Positions 46,330 through 56,717 of a DNA stretch of 64,000 nt are shown piece by piece. This stretch comes from Aneurinibacillus tyrosinisolvens. Its GTDB lineage: Bacteria > Bacillota > Bacilli > Aneurinibacillales > Aneurinibacillaceae. The stretch covers positions 1 to 64,000 of the forward strand of contig NZ_BBWZ01000010.1 of the NCBI RefSeq assembly GCF_001015055.1, written 5' to 3'. Under the pieces are notes generated by a model. It was not told the origin of the DNA and ran no database searches. It was given only the letters and a program-made list of their open reading frames with translations. The position numbers were made by a program, and so were the translations under genes. The stretch's first letter is position 1. Each line of letters starts with the position of its first letter.

Positions 46330-46416
46330 ATGAGCTTTTTTGGTGGAGAAGAGGCAATCGGCGTAATTCTTGTGCTTTTCATCCTGCTTGTTATCATCGC
46401 TTGTGCTTGTGACTAA
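46330..46416 (+). CDS. YjcZ-like sporulation miniprotein 2
   Basis: A 28-residue ORF with GGAGGAGGG upstream. It reads MSFFGGEEAIG, then VILVLFILLVIIAC, ending CACD. It is a tandem paralogue of the preceding miniprotein, with its own sigma-K-like promoter. A single membrane helix and terminal Cys are visible. The role in the spore is unknown. Confidence 0.82.
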   Translation: MSFFGGEEAIGVILVLFILLVIIACACD

Positions 46417-46437
46417 TAGCAGGAATCTTCCTGTAAA

Positions 46438-46470
46438 GAAAGGCTGACGGCAACCCGCCGCCAGCCTTTC
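46438..46470 (+). terminator. Hairpin after miniprotein 2
   Basis: GAAAGGCTG (46438-46446) pairs with CAGCCTTTC (46462-46470) around an inner GGC/GCC stem. No T-tract follows, so it may act as a weak or RNA-stabilising end. Confidence 0.5.
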
Positions 46471-46478
46471 ATGTGGGT

Positions 46479-46555
46479 AAAACGAATGATATAGTAATTA
46501 ATGTGTAAAATGTTCGGAAATAAGGTTGACACAAAGAAATGCTGCTTGTTACACT
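46479..46555 (+). promoter_or_regulatory. purE promoter with PurBox pair
   Basis: A -35 TTGACA (46526-46531) and -10 like TACACT (46550-46555) are 18 bp apart. Upstream, AATGTTCGGAAA (46509-46520) matches the inverted PurBox AWWGTTCGWWWW at 11 of 12 bases. AAAACGAATGAT (46479-46490) matches the forward box WWWWCGAACWWT at 10 of 12. The 18-bp gap is close to the 16-17 bp used by B. subtilis PurR. PurR repression relieved by PRPP is expected. Confidence 0.6.
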
Positions 46556-46574
46556 ATAGATGAATTGAGTGGAA

Positions 46575-46672
46575 AGTGAATCTAGGGTTCCGTAGCAGGG
46601 AAGCTGCTGCACGGTCCGAGCGATTCAGGTGCGCACGGCGCACTACACCGAAGGGATAAAAGCCCAGGCGGT
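46575..46672 (+). promoter_or_regulatory. ykkC-family riboswitch, probably PRPP-type
   Basis: The ykkC core motifs are in order: CTAGGGTTCCG (46582-46592), CACGGTCCGAGCG, GCACGGCGCACTACACC, and GAAGGGATAAAAGCCC. P1 pairs TGAATC (46577-46582) with GATTCA (46622-46627). ykkC subtypes bind guanidine, ppGpp or PRPP. Its place before the de novo purine operon argues for the PRPP class (subtype 2b). The GCCC of the aptamer end is also the first part of the terminator stem, so ligand binding should turn expression on. Confidence 0.85.
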
Positions 46673-46724
46673 AGGTTTCTCACAGCTACAGGAGAAATCT
46701 ACCGTTTGGGCTTTTTGTTTTTGT
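46661..46724 (+). terminator. Riboswitch-controlled terminator before purE
   Basis: The stem starts with AGCCCAGGCGGTAGGTTTCTC (46661-46681, shared with the aptamer) and pairs with GAGAAATCTACCGTTTGGGC up to 46711, then T-rich sequence follows. Very strong, about 20 bp. Without ligand it forms and stops transcription. Confidence 0.9.
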
Positions 46725-46756
46725 TAGGAAGAAGCAGGGAAAGGGGATATAAAACG

Positions 46757-47245
46757 ATGAGTCAACCGCTTGTTGGCGTTATTATGGGAAGCAGCTCAGA
46801 CTGGGATACAATGAAGGAATCGTGTGCAATTTTGGAAGAGCTAGGGGTTCCATACGAGAAGAAGGTCGTTTCCGCGCACCGTACGCCTGATTTAATGTTT
46901 GAGTATGCTGAGCAGGCGCAAACGCGCGGGCTTGAAGTTATTATTGCCGGAGCCGGCGGTGCTGCTCATCTTCCGGGCATGGTAGCCGCCAAAACCGCTT
47001 TGCCTGTCATTGGGGTGCCTGTTAAAAGCTCTACGTTAAATGGCCTCGATTCGCTGCTTTCGATCGTACAAATGCCAGGCGGTGTTCCTGTGGCAACGGT
47101 CGCTATCGGAAAAGCGGGAGCAGTGAACGCAGGTTTGCTGGCCGCACAAATTATCGGAAACAAATACCCTGAAGTCCGGGAAAAATTTATAACCCGCAGA
47201 GAAACGGTGAAAAAAAATGTTTTGGAGGCGGATCCGCTCCTATGA
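46757..47245 (+). CDS. purE: N5-carboxyaminoimidazole ribonucleotide mutase
   Basis: A 162-residue class I PurE that converts N5-CAIR to [38 protein letters not shown] (with the catalytic His) and [17 protein letters not shown] are typical. ATG 46757 has AAAGGGG upstream. It starts the operon purEKBCSQLFMNHD and overlaps purK by 4 nt. Confidence 0.97.
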   Translation: MSQPLVGVIMGSSSDWDTMKESCAILEELGVPYEKKVVSAHRTPDLMFEYAEQAQTRGLEVIIAGAGGAAHLPGMVAAKTALPVIGVPVKSSTLNGLDSLLSIVQMPGGVPVATVAIGKAGAVNAGLLAAQIIGNKYPEVREKFITRRETVKKNVLEADPLL

Positions 47246-48403
47246 AAAAGACGGCAGAGCACAAGCATGTGATTAAGCCGGGAGCAACGATCGGAGTGCT
47301 CGGCGGGGGACAGCTTGGGAGAATGATGGCACTTGCGGGACGAGCCTGCGGATACCGGTTTATTACACTCGATCCCACAGAGGATTGTCCGGGTGCGCAG
47401 GTGTCGGACAGGCAGATTACCGCCTCATATGATGACGTAGAAGGGGCAATGGAATTGGCCGCTTCAAGCGATGTCATTACATATGAGTTTGAGAATGTGG
47501 ATGCGAAGGTAGCGGATATTTTAGAGGAGCAGTCGTACGTTCCGCAGGGAAGCAGGCTGCTGCGCACTACGCAAAACCGGATTCATGAGAAATCAACGCT
47601 TGCTTCCTTCGGCATTCCGGTTGCCCCGTTTCGTGTGATTGCAAGCGCAGCAGAAGCCGGACAGGCAGCAGAGGAACTTGGACTTCCGCTGGTGATGAAA
47701 ACCGCAACCGGAGGATACGATGGAAAAGGGCAGCGTGTCATCCGCAGGATCGATGAGATTGCCGCCGGATACGAAGCGCTGGAGCAATCCGGAGCGGAAA
47801 TCATTGTTGAACAATTTATTCCTTTTACAAAAGAAATCTCGGTGATTGCTGCCCGCAGTGTTTCAGGCGAGATTCAAACGTTTCCTGTCGCTGAAAATAT
47901 CCATCGCGACAATATCCTCCACCTCTCCATCGTCCCGGCCCGGGTAGAAGCGGACGCTGCCGGGCATGCGGAGAAATTGGCAGCCGACATTGCAGAAAAG
48001 CTTGATGTGGTAGGCTTATCGCCGTAGAAATGTTTGTAAAAGAAAGCGGAGAGCTGGTTGTGAACGAGCTTGCGCCTCGCCCGCACAACTCGGGGCATTA
48101 TACGATGGATGCCTGTGTGACTTCCCAATTCGAACAGCATATACGTGCCATATGTGATCTTCCGCTTGGATCTGCCAGGCTGCTCTCACCGGTTGTTATG
48201 GTGAACCTCCTCGGTGAGCACCTCCACCGGTGCTTGATAAGATAGAGGAGCTTCCTCGAAATGCGAAGCTTCACTTGTATGGGAAAAAGGATAGCAAACC
48301 GAAAAGAAAGATGGGGCATATTAATATTGTGTCTGAATCGATAGAACAAGCATTGCAAACGGTACAGGATATCGGAATCTGGAATGAAAGCGAGGAGCGT
48401 TAA
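47242..48403 (+). pseudogene. purK: N5-carboxyaminoimidazole ribonucleotide synthase, two frameshifts
   Basis: PurK makes N5-CAIR from AIR, bicarbonate and ATP. The first frame (47242-48027) holds the ATP-grasp domain (GVLGGGQLGRMMALAG, KTATGGYDGKGQRVI) and stops after DVVGLSP. One missing base near 48017-48021 restores [22 protein letters not shown] second missing base near 48226 is needed to go from NLLGEHL to [18 protein letters not shown]. With both repaired the protein is about 387 residues, the normal length. Either the sequence has two errors, or the gene is broken and the cell would need another route to CAIR. Confidence 0.93.
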
Positions 48404-49699
48404 ATGATAGAACGGTATACACGCCCGGAAATGGCGGCCATTTGGACAGAGGAAAATAAGTTTAAAGCATGGCTAAAGGTTGAGATTCTTGCCTGTGAAG
48501 CATGGGCTGAGCTTGGGGTTATTCCTAAAGAGGACGTCCGGAAGCTGTGGGAAAACGCAAGCTTTGATGTACAGCGCATTTACGAGATTGAGCAGGAGAC
48601 CCGGCACGATGTCGTCGCTTTTACACGTGCCGTTTCCGAAACGATTGAAGGCGATGAGAAGAAATGGATCCATTACGGGCTCACTTCAACAGATGTAGTA
48701 GATACGGCGCTTTCGTACTTGCTGCTCCAGGCAAATGAAATTATTGAACAGGACCTTGTCCGGTTTATCGACATTTTAAAAGAAAAAGCCCAGGAACATA
48801 AATACACGGTAATGATGGGACGTACGCACGGTGTCCACGCAGAACCAACGACGTTCGGCTTGAAAATGGCCCTCTGGTACGAAGAGATGAAGCGTAACCT
48901 GGAAAGGTTTCATCACGCGAAGCAGAATCTTGCTTTCGGGAAGATTTCCGGGGCGGTTGGAACGTACGCTAACATCGACCCATTCGTTGAGGCGTATGTA
49001 TGTAAGAAGCTCGGCCTGCAGGCGGCTCCGGTTTCGACCCAGACGCTGCAGCGGGACCGCCACGCTGAATATATGGCAACACTCGCGCTCATTGCAACGT
49101 CAATTGACAAATTCGCCGTAGAAGTCCGCGGCCTGCAGAAGAGCGAAACAAGAGAAGTAGAGGAAGCGTTCGCGAAAGGGCAGAAAGGGTCTTCCGCAAT
49201 GCCGCACAAGCGCAACCCAATCGGAAGCGAGAACATGTCGGGCCTTGCCCGTGTCATTCGCGGACATATGATTTCGGCATATGAGAACGTGCCGCTCTGG
49301 CACGAAAGGGACATTTCCCACTCTTCCGTAGAGCGCGTGATTTTACCGGATGCCACACAACTGATTAATTATATGCTGAACCGTTTCGGCAACATCGTAA
49401 AAAACCTGACAGTATTCCCGGAAAATATGAAGCGCAACATGGACCGCACCTTTGGCTTAATCTATTCACAGCGTGTCCTGTTGAAGTTGATTGACAAAGG
49501 AATGAGCCGTGAAGCCGCTTATGACACAGTGCAGCCCCGCGCCATGCAGGCATGGGAAGAGCAGCGTTCATTCCGTGACATTATTGAAGCCGATGAAAAA
49601 GTAAAGCAAATGCTCTCTCAGGAAGAGATTGCAGATTGCTTTGACTATAACTGGCACCTTAAGCACGTAGATACCATTTTCGACAGACTCGGTTTATAA
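48404..49699 (+). CDS. purB: Adenylosuccinate lyase
   Basis: A 431-residue enzyme of the fumarase/aspartase fold that acts twice in purine synthesis (SAICAR to AICAR, and adenylosuccinate to AMP). [20 protein letters not shown] starts it, [28 protein letters not shown], and the mobile signature loop [17 protein letters not shown] follow. The ATG lies immediately after the purK stop. Confidence 0.97.
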   Translation: MIERYTRPEMAAIWTEENKFKAWLKVEILACEAWAELGVIPKEDVRKLWENASFDVQRIYEIEQETRHDVVAFTRAVSETIEGDEKKWIHYGLTSTDVVDTALSYLLLQANEIIEQDLVRFIDILKEKAQEHKYTVMMGRTHGVHAEPTTFGLKMALWYEEMKRNLERFHHAKQNLAFGKISGAVGTYANIDPFVEAYVCKKLGLQAAPVSTQTLQRDRHAEYMATLALIATSIDKFAVEVRGLQKSETREVEEAFAKGQKGSSAMPHKRNPIGSENMSGLARVIRGHMISAYENVPLWHERDISHSSVERVILPDATQLINYMLNRFGNIVKNLTVFPENMKRNMDRTFGLIYSQRVLLKLIDKGMSREAAYDTVQPRAMQAWEEQRSFRDIIEADEKVKQMLSQEEIADCFDYNWHLKHVDTIFDRLGL

Positions 49700-49734
49700 A
49701 AAATAGCAGGCACATAAATACAAAGGGGAGATGC

Positions 49735-50457
49735 ATGGTGGTCAAGCTAGAACAGCTGTATGAAGGGAAAGCCAAACGAATATACCGCACGGACAATCCG
49801 GATGTATACCAGGTTGAGTACAAGGATGACGCCACGGCTTTTAACGGAGAAAAGCGCGCGACGATTATGGGCAAAGGGGAACTCAACAATCGCATTACCT
49901 CGATTTTCTTCCGCATGCTGAAAGAGAAGGGCATCGACAACCACTTCATCGAAGAGATATCCGCCACAGAGCAGCTTGTGAGGAAGGTGGAAATTGTGCC
50001 GCTTGAAGTTGTTGTCCGCAACGTCGCTGCCGGTTCCCTGGCGAAACGCCTCGGTTTTGAGGAGGGTACGGCTCTTTCACAGCCTGTTGTCGAGCTTTAT
50101 TATAAAGACGATGCGCTCGGTGACCCGCTCATTAACGATTCCCATATTGATGTTTTGGGTATTGCGACAGCAGAGGAACGTGACCGGCTGCGTGAGATGG
50201 CGCTTCAGGTTAACGAGGTTCTCTTGCAATATATGAAGGAACGCGACATTATCCTTGTTGATTTTAAACTTGAGTTTGGCCGAATAGAAGGCGGTGCTTT
50301 GCTGCTTGCCGATGAAATCTCTCCCGATACGTGCCGTTTCTGGGATGCGAATACGAAAGAAAAGCTGGACAAAGACCGCTTCCGCCGTGACCTTGGTCGG
50401 GTGGAGGATGCTTATAAAGAAATTCTAAAGCGCATTGGAGGAGAAGCGAATGTTTAA
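49735..50457 (+). CDS. purC: SAICAR synthase
   Basis: A 240-residue enzyme joining CAIR to aspartate. [18 protein letters not shown] and [16 protein letters not shown], then [23 protein letters not shown] (seen as VDFKLEFG and [15 protein letters not shown]), are typical of the family. ATG 49735 follows AAAGGGGAG. It overlaps purS by 8 nt. Confidence 0.97.
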   Translation: MVVKLEQLYEGKAKRIYRTDNPDVYQVEYKDDATAFNGEKRATIMGKGELNNRITSIFFRMLKEKGIDNHFIEEISATEQLVRKVEIVPLEVVVRNVAAGSLAKRLGFEEGTALSQPVVELYYKDDALGDPLINDSHIDVLGIATAEERDRLREMALQVNEVLLQYMKERDIILVDFKLEFGRIEGGALLLADEISPDTCRFWDANTKEKLDKDRFRRDLGRVEDAYKEILKRIGGEANV

Positions 50458-50698
50458 AGCTGTTGTATATGTCACGCTCAGGGAATCTGTTCTGGATCCG
50501 CAGGGAAATGCCGTTCAAGGTTCACTGCACTCCCTCGGCTTTGATGAAGTAAAGGACGTTCGCATCGGCAAATACATGGAGCTGGAATTGGACGTGAACA
50601 GCCGGGAGGCAGCCGAGGAACGGCTGACTGAAATGTGTGAGAAGCTGCTTGCGAATACCGTTATTGAAGACTACCGTTTCGAACTGGCGGAGGCGTAG
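50450..50698 (+). CDS. purS: Phosphoribosylformylglycinamidine synthase subunit PurS
   Basis: An 82-residue bridging subunit that joins PurQ and Pur[20 protein letters not shown] and [16 protein letters not shown] are the family signature. ATG 50450 follows GGAGGAGAAG inside purC. Confidence 0.96.
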   Translation: MFKAVVYVTLRESVLDPQGNAVQGSLHSLGFDEVKDVRIGKYMELELDVNSREAAEERLTEMCEKLLANTVIEDYRFELAEA

Positions 50699-50701
50699 GC
50701 C

Positions 50702-51394
50702 ATGAAATACGCGGTTATCGTTTTCCCCGGATCAAACTGTGATATTGACATGTACAAGGCTGTAGAGGACTGCCTGGGTGAACCTGTTGAGTATGTATGG
50801 TATACCCGGCCCAACCTTGATGAATTTGATTGTATTCTTCTCCCTGGCGGATTTTCTTATGGAGACTATCTTCGCCCCGGTGCGATGGCGAGCATGGCTC
50901 CCGTGCTGCAGGCTGTAAAAGCGGCTGCTGAGGCCGGAAAACTTGTGATGGGCGTATGCAATGGTTTCCAGGTGCTAACGGAAGCCTGCCTTCTCCCCGG
51001 TGCTCTGCGCCGCAACAGCCAGCTGAAGTTCCGCTGCGGGATGGCGGCGCTGCGGGTGGAAAACAATAAAACAGCGTTTACTTCTGACTACGAAAAGAAT
51101 GAAATCATTCAAATCCCCATTGCACATGGTGACGGTAATTACTATTGCGATGAAAGTACACTTGCAGAAATGGAAGCCAATGGCCAGATTGTTTTCCGTT
51201 ACGAAGGGGACAATCCGAACGGCTCGATTGACAACATCGCGGGCGTTATAAATAAGGAAGGAAATGTACTTGGTATGATGCCTCATCCGGAGCGGGCTGT
51301 TCATGAATGGCTCGGCTCACAGGACGGCAAGCGTATGTTTACTTCGATTTTACAGAGTTGGAGGGGGAAGAACGGTGCAGCACAGAGAGCCTAG
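50702..51394 (+). CDS. purQ: Phosphoribosylformylglycinamidine synthase, glutaminase subunit PurQ
   Basis: A 230-residue class I amidotransferase that supplies ammonia to Pur[36 protein letters not shown], the nucleophile Cys in [14 protein letters not shown], and [12 protein letters not shown] with the catalytic His are visible. It overlaps purL by 20 nt. Confidence 0.97.
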   Translation: MKYAVIVFPGSNCDIDMYKAVEDCLGEPVEYVWYTRPNLDEFDCILLPGGFSYGDYLRPGAMASMAPVLQAVKAAAEAGKLVMGVCNGFQVLTEACLLPGALRRNSQLKFRCGMAALRVENNKTAFTSDYEKNEIIQIPIAHGDGNYYCDESTLAEMEANGQIVFRYEGDNPNGSIDNIAGVINKEGNVLGMMPHPERAVHEWLGSQDGKRMFTSILQSWRGKNGAAQRA

Positions 51395-53603
51395 TCCACA
51401 GCAAATTGCCGAGGAAAAAGTTTACCGTGAAATGGGTTTAACTGATGAAGAGTTTGCCCGAGTTGTCGAAATAATTGGAAGAAAACCGAATTATACGGAA
51501 ACCGGATTGTTCAGCGTAATGTGGTCTGAGCACTGCAGCTATAAGAACTCGAAGCCGGTGCTGCGCCGCTTCCCGACAGACGGGCCGCGTGTCCTGCAAG
51601 GCCCGGGAGAAGGCGCGGGAATTATAGATATTGGGGATAATCAGGCGGTTGTATTTAAAGTCGAAAGCCATAATCACCCTTCAGCGATAGAGCCATATCA
51701 GGGAGCAGCAACCGGTGTTGGCGGCATTATTCGTGATGTATTTTCGATGGGCGCGCGCCCTATTGCGATGCTGAACTCGCTCCGTTTCGGCGAACTGGAA
51801 ACGCCCCGCATGAAATACCTGTTTGAAAATGTAGTGGCAGGCATTGCCGGCTATGGAAACTGCATGGGGATTCCGACGGTTGGCGGAGAAGTTGTTTTTG
51901 ATCCGTGCTACGACGGGAACCCGCTCGTAAATGCGATGTGTGTCGGGCTTATCGATCATGACAAAATTCAAAAGGGTGTAGCCAAGGGGATCGGAAATCC
52001 GGTTATGTATGTTGGTGCTGCGACCGGGCGTGATGGAATTCACGGTGCCACCTTCGCTTCTGAGGAGCTGAGCGAAGCATCGGAAGCGAAGCGTCCCGCT
52101 GTCCAGGTTGGTGACCCGTTTATGGAAAAGCTGCTGCTGGAAGCCTGCCTTGAACTGATTGATTCAGGGGCGGTTGCCGGCATTCAGGATATGGGTGCGG
52201 CGGGGCTCACTTCTTCCAGCGCGGAGATGGCGAGTAAAGCAGGGAACGGAATTGAATTAAATCTTGATCTTCTTCCTCAGCGTGAAAAAGGAATGACACC
52301 GTATGAAATGATGCTCTCCGAATCACAGGAGAGAATGCTTGTTGTCGTTGAGAAGGGCAGAGAACCAGAAGTCGAGAAGATTTTTGAAAAATGGGGCCTG
52401 CATTCTGTTGTCATTGGCCGTGTGACCGACGACGGAATGCTTCGCCTGCTTCATAAAGGGGAAGTTGCGGCAGAAGTTCCGGTAGACAGTCTGGCGGAGG
52501 ATGCGCCCGTTTATTACAAGCCGTCCGCAGAGCCGGCGTACTATAGAGAGTTTTCGAATGTTGATATGCTGGCCATTAGTGAACCTTCCAATTATGGGGA
52601 AGCCTTGAAAAAGGTTCTTTCCGCTCCAACCGTGGCCAGCAAAGAGTGGGTGTACAGCCAGTATGATTACATGGTTCGGACAAACACTGCTGTTGTTCCC
52701 GGTTCAGATGCCGCTGTGGTGGCGATTCGCGGCACGAAAAAGGCGCTTGCCATGAGCATTGACTGCAACGGCCGCTATGTATATCTCGATCCGCAAATCG
52801 GAGGCGCCATTGCTGTCGCTGAATCCGCGCGCAATGTTGTATGCTCCGGTGCGGAGCCGCTTGGGCTGACGGATTGCCTGAATTTCGGCAACCCGGAAAA
52901 ACCGGATATTTTCTGGCAGTTCGAAAAAGCGGTGGACGGAATGAGCGAGGCGTGCCGGGAGCTTGGCACCCCTGTCATTGGCGGAAACGTCAGCCTTTAC
53001 AATGAAACGAACGGTGAAGCCGTGTATCCGACACCGGTTGTCGGTATGGTTGGCTTGATTCATGATACGGCGCATATTACAACCCAGACTTTTAAAAACG
53101 ATGGGGATATTATCTTCTTGCTTGGGGAAACAAAGGCGGAAATCGGCGGTTCCGAGTATCAAAAACAAATGCAAGGTTCTATCAGCGGACGGCCACCTGT
53201 CTTAGATTTGGCTGTGGAGCGTAGGCTCCAGAAGACGGTCCTGTCCGCGATTCAACAGGGGTGGGTTGCTTCCGCACACGATTTGGCGGAAGGCGGTCTG
53301 GCTGTAGCGCTTGTGGAATCGGCGGCACCGGGGCTTGGAGCTGTAGTGAACTGGGAGACTGCCCTGCGCCCTGACATTGCGCTGTTCAGTGAGTCGCAAT
53401 CCCGCGTATTGCTCAGCGTGAAGCCGGAAAATGCGGCAGAAGTAAGGGGAATCGTGGAGGCGAACGGGATTGCATGTACGGAATTAGGAATAGTAACCGG
53501 TGATGAGATAAAGATAACAGTGAACGGCCGCAATGTAGTGAGTGAGGCGCTGTCTGAACTAAAAACAGCCTGGAAGGATGCGATCCCATGTCTGATGGGT
53601 TAA
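51375..53603 (+). CDS. purL: Phosphoribosylformylglycinamidine synthase, large subunit PurL
   Basis: A 742-residue small-type PurL that makes [40 protein letters not shown] and [19 protein letters not shown] are family motifs. The start is GTG at 51375 with GGAGGGGGAAG upstream, which gives exactly the B. subtilis length; an earlier start at 51303 would lie deep in purQ. The GTG and overlap suggest coupling. Confidence 0.96.
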   Translation: MQHREPSPQQIAEEKVYREMGLTDEEFARVVEIIGRKPNYTETGLFSVMWSEHCSYKNSKPVLRRFPTDGPRVLQGPGEGAGIIDIGDNQAVVFKVESHNHPSAIEPYQGAATGVGGIIRDVFSMGARPIAMLNSLRFGELETPRMKYLFENVVAGIAGYGNCMGIPTVGGEVVFDPCYDGNPLVNAMCVGLIDHDKIQKGVAKGIGNPVMYVGAATGRDGIHGATFASEELSEASEAKRPAVQVGDPFMEKLLLEACLELIDSGAVAGIQDMGAAGLTSSSAEMASKAGNGIELNLDLLPQREKGMTPYEMMLSESQERMLVVVEKGREPEVEKIFEKWGLHSVVIGRVTDDGMLRLLHKGEVAAEVPVDSLAEDAPVYYKPSAEPAYYREFSNVDMLAISEPSNYGEALKKVLSAPTVASKEWVYSQYDYMVRTNTAVVPGSDAAVVAIRGTKKALAMSIDCNGRYVYLDPQIGGAIAVAESARNVVCSGAEPLGLTDCLNFGNPEKPDIFWQFEKAVDGMSEACRELGTPVIGGNVSLYNETNGEAVYPTPVVGMVGLIHDTAHITTQTFKNDGDIIFLLGETKAEIGGSEYQKQMQGSISGRPPVLDLAVERRLQKTVLSAIQQGWVASAHDLAEGGLAVALVESAAPGLGAVVNWETALRPDIALFSESQSRVLLSVKPENAAEVRGIVEANGIACTELGIVTGDEIKITVNGRNVVSEALSELKTAWKDAIPCLMG

Positions 53604-55018
53604 TGATGGAACATGACGATTTGTGGGATAAGCTGAACGAGGAGTGCGGTGTTTTCGGGGTGTATAATCACCCTGACGCGCCGCAGCTCACCTATTATGG
53701 AATCCACGCGCTCCAGCATAGGGGCCAGGAGAGCGCGGGAATTTGCGCATCGAACGGGGAGAGCTTTTCCTATCACAGAGGAATGGGCCTTGTAACCGAA
53801 GCGTTTAGCAATAATGAACTTGGCAAAATCCATGGCCGGTCGGCGATCGGCCATGTTCGATATACGACGGCGGGGGAAAGCAAAATTGAGAACGCCCAGC
53901 CGCTTATTTTCAAATATACCGGGGGAAACCTCGCCCTTGCCCATAACGGAAACCTTGTGAATGCAAACCAGATTCGCCACCAGCTAGAGAGACAGGGTTC
54001 CATTTTTCAAACGACAAGCGATACGGAAGTCATCGCGCATTTAATCGCCCGTTCCGGTTATGAAATCGAGGAGGCTGTAAGGGAATCGCTGCGCATGATT
54101 AAAGGCGCTTATGCCCTGCTTGTCATGACGGAAAAGAAGCTCATCGTCGCGCTCGATCCGAACGGGCTTCGCCCGCTCGTGCTGGGCATGATCGGTGATT
54201 CATATGTCGTCGCATCAGAAACGTGCGCCTTCGAAGTTGTAGGCGCGCAGTATGTGCGCGATGTTGCCCCGGGAGAGATGATTATCATTGACGAGGACGG
54301 GCTTCGGGCTGAACGGTTCGCCGGGCAAACCCAGCGTGCGATTTGTTCGTTTGAATATATTTATTTTGCCCGCCCTGACAGCGATATTGACGGGATTAAC
54401 GTCCACCTCGCCCGCAAAGAGCTGGGAAGGCAGCTGCAGAGAGAAGCTGCTGTTGAAGCGGATGTTGTGACAGGGGTGCCGGATTCGAGCATTTCAGCAG
54501 CTATCGGCTATGCGGAGGCCGCCGGCATTCCTTATGAGCTGGGCCTCATTAAAAACAGGTATGTGGGCCGCACGTTTATCCAGCCTAACCAGGAACTGCG
54601 GGCCCGCGGGGTTCGGATGAAGCTTAGCGCTGTCCGCAAAGTAGTGGAAGGCAAGCGTGTGGTCATGATCGATGATTCGATTGTCCGCGGCACGACGAGC
54701 GGCCGGATCGTAACGATGCTTCGTGAAGCCGGTGCGAAAGAAGTGCATGTGCGGATCAGTTCTCCGCCTGTCAAAAACCCTTGTTTCTATGGAATCGACA
54801 CGTCCAGCCGGGAGGAATTAATTGCTTCGGAGAAGTCGCTGGAGGAGATTCGCGAGATAATTGGCGCCGACTCCCTGTATTTTCTTTCACCGGAAGGGTT
54901 GGTTGACGCGATCGGGCGTGATGATGATGCACCGAATCGGGGCCATTGCCTCGCGTGCTTTAACGGATGTTATCCGACAGAGATTTATGAAGACACGAAA
55001 AACTGTACGGAAAAATAG
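53588..55018 (+). CDS. purF: Amidophosphoribosyltransferase
   Basis: A 476-residue first enzyme of purine synthesis (PRPP plus glutamine to phosphoribosylamine). The nucleophile is C20 in [12 protein letters not shown] after a 19-residue propeptide. The PRPP site is [18 protein letters not shown]. Cys residues near the end ([10 protein letters not shown] and an earlier one) fit the 4Fe-4S cluster of Bacillus PurF. It overlaps purL by 16 nt. Confidence 0.96.
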   Translation: MSDGLMMEHDDLWDKLNEECGVFGVYNHPDAPQLTYYGIHALQHRGQESAGICASNGESFSYHRGMGLVTEAFSNNELGKIHGRSAIGHVRYTTAGESKIENAQPLIFKYTGGNLALAHNGNLVNANQIRHQLERQGSIFQTTSDTEVIAHLIARSGYEIEEAVRESLRMIKGAYALLVMTEKKLIVALDPNGLRPLVLGMIGDSYVVASETCAFEVVGAQYVRDVAPGEMIIIDEDGLRAERFAGQTQRAICSFEYIYFARPDSDIDGINVHLARKELGRQLQREAAVEADVVTGVPDSSISAAIGYAEAAGIPYELGLIKNRYVGRTFIQPNQELRARGVRMKLSAVRKVVEGKRVVMIDDSIVRGTTSGRIVTMLREAGAKEVHVRISSPPVKNPCFYGIDTSSREELIASEKSLEEIREIIGADSLYFLSPEGLVDAIGRDDDAPNRGHCLACFNGCYPTEIYEDTKNCTEK

Positions 55019-55036
55019 GGAAAGGCGGGGAAAAAA

Positions 55037-56079
55037 ATGAGTGAGGCTTACAAGCAGGCGGGTGTCGATATTGATGCCGGCAATGAAGCGGTCGAACGAA
55101 TGAAAAAGCACGTGAAGCGTACCTTTCGCCCGGAAGTTCTGACGGGGCTTGGCGGTTTTGGTGCTCTGTTCGGCCTTAATATAGAGAAATATAAAAAACC
55201 CGTGCTTGTCTCCGGTACAGACGGGGTAGGCACCAAACTGAAGGTTGCATTTGGCGCGGACCGGCACGACACTATCGGAATCGATGCCGTAGCGATGTGT
55301 GTCAATGACATTGTTGTACAGGGCGCGGAGCCGCTCTTTTTCCTCGACTATCTTGCCTGCGGGAAGGTCGTTCCGGAACGCATTGAAGCGATCGTGAAGG
55401 GAATCGCTGACGGATGCGAACAGGCCGGCTGCGCGCTCATCGGGGGCGAAACAGCGAGATGCCCGGCATGTATGAGGAAGCGGAATATGATATTGCCGGC
55501 TTTAGCGTAGGCGTTGTTGATGCTGATCGGATTATTGACGGACGAAGCATCGCACCTGGAGACGCGATTATCGGTATGCGTTCAAGCGGCGTTCACAGCA
55601 ACGGATTTTCCCTTGTCCGCAAAGTTTTGCTTGAACAAGCCGGACTGAAACTCGATGACGAAGTGGCTGAACTGGGTGGAACGCTCGGCAGTAATCTGCT
55701 TACGCCAACCCGCATTTATGTGAAATCCTGCCTGGCACTTATTGAGAAGATGGAAGTAAAAGGGTTTGTTCACGTAACCGGCGGCGGGTTCTATGACAAC
55801 ATTCCCCGGATCCTGCCGGAAGGGACGGCGGCCCAGATTGAATACGGTTCATGGCCGGTTCCTCCGATATTCACCCTCATTGAGGAGAAAGGCGCTATCT
55901 CTAAGAAAGATATGTTCCGGACGTTCAATATGGGGATCGGCATGATTGCCATTGTTAAAAACGAAAATGCAGTTAAAGCGATTCATGCACTGGAGGAAGC
56001 TGGAGAATCGGCGTTTCTGATCGGGCGGGTCACCTCCGGAAGCAAGGACGTACAGTTCGGCGGGGTGAGCTGGGAATGA
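55037..56079 (+). pseudogene. purM: Phosphoribosylformylglycinamidine cyclo-ligase, frameshifted
   Basis: PurM closes the imidazole ring to make AIR. The first frame reads [35 protein letters not shown], then [15 protein letters not shown] and stops at 55510. One G missing near 55456 (GCGGAG read as GCGAG) restores [17 protein letters not shown], and the second frame then runs to 56079 with [13 protein letters not shown] and GGGFYDNIPRILPEG. The repaired protein is 347 residues, the normal length. The loss hits a doublet of G, so a sequence error is the likeliest cause. Confidence 0.94.
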
Positions 56080-56717
56080 AAATCGCCGTATTTGCTTCGG
56101 GGAGCGGATCCAACTTCGGTGCGATTATGCAGGCCATTGCAGAAGGCAGCCTGACCGGTGCTGAAGTTGTGCTGCTCGTGTGCGACAAACCGGAGGCTTA
56201 CGTGCTGAAACGGGCCGCTGAATACAGTGTTCCAACATTTGCTTTTCGCGCAAATGAATATTCGTCCAAAGCGGCGGTTGAAGCGGAAATTGTTCATCGT
56301 TTGGAAGAAGCGGGAGCAGAGTTTATCGTTCTTGCGGGCTATATGCGGCTCATTGGAGATACTCTCCTTGCATCATACGGCGGCCGCATGATTAACCTGC
56401 ACCCGTCGCTGCTGCCTTCCTTTGCCGGAAAAGATGCGGTCGGCCAGGCATTGCGGTACGGAGTGAAAGTTACCGGCATTACGGTCCATTTTGTAGACGA
56501 AGGAATGGATACAGGACCGATTATCGCCCAGCGTATGATTCCGGTATATCAGGATGATACGAAGGAAACACTGGTGGCGAGAGTCCAGGAAGAGGAACAC
56601 CGATTGCTGCCCCAGGTAGTACAGCTTATTGTAAACGGGCAGGTTCGGCTGGACGGCAGAAAAGTTACCGTTGAATGGAGAAATCCTGAACATAGCAGAG
56701 GAGTGGAAAAAGCGTGA
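56076..56717 (+). CDS. purN: Phosphoribosylglycinamide formyltransferase
   Basis: A 213-residue folate-dependent enzyme. [20 protein letters not shown], then [19 protein letters not shown] with the catalytic Asn/His, [19 protein letters not shown] with the catalytic Asp. It overlaps purM by 4 nt and purH by 4 nt. The C-terminus is about 18 residues longer than in B. subtilis. Confidence 0.96.
   Translation: MKIAVFASGSGSNFGAIMQAIAEGSLTGAEVVLLVCDKPEAYVLKRAAEYSVPTFAFRANEYSSKAAVEAEIVHRLEEAGAEFIVLAGYMRLIGDTLLASYGGRMINLHPSLLPSFAGKDAVGQALRYGVKVTGITVHFVDEGMDTGPIIAQRMIPVYQDDTKETLVARVQEEEHRLLPQVVQLIVNGQVRLDGRKVTVEWRNPEHSRGVEKA

Noticed and set aside
46575..46672. Calling the ykkC RNA a guanidine riboswitch
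   Set aside because: Guanidine-type members control exporters and carboxylases; here the only downstream genes are for de novo purine synthesis, which fits the PRPP subtype better.
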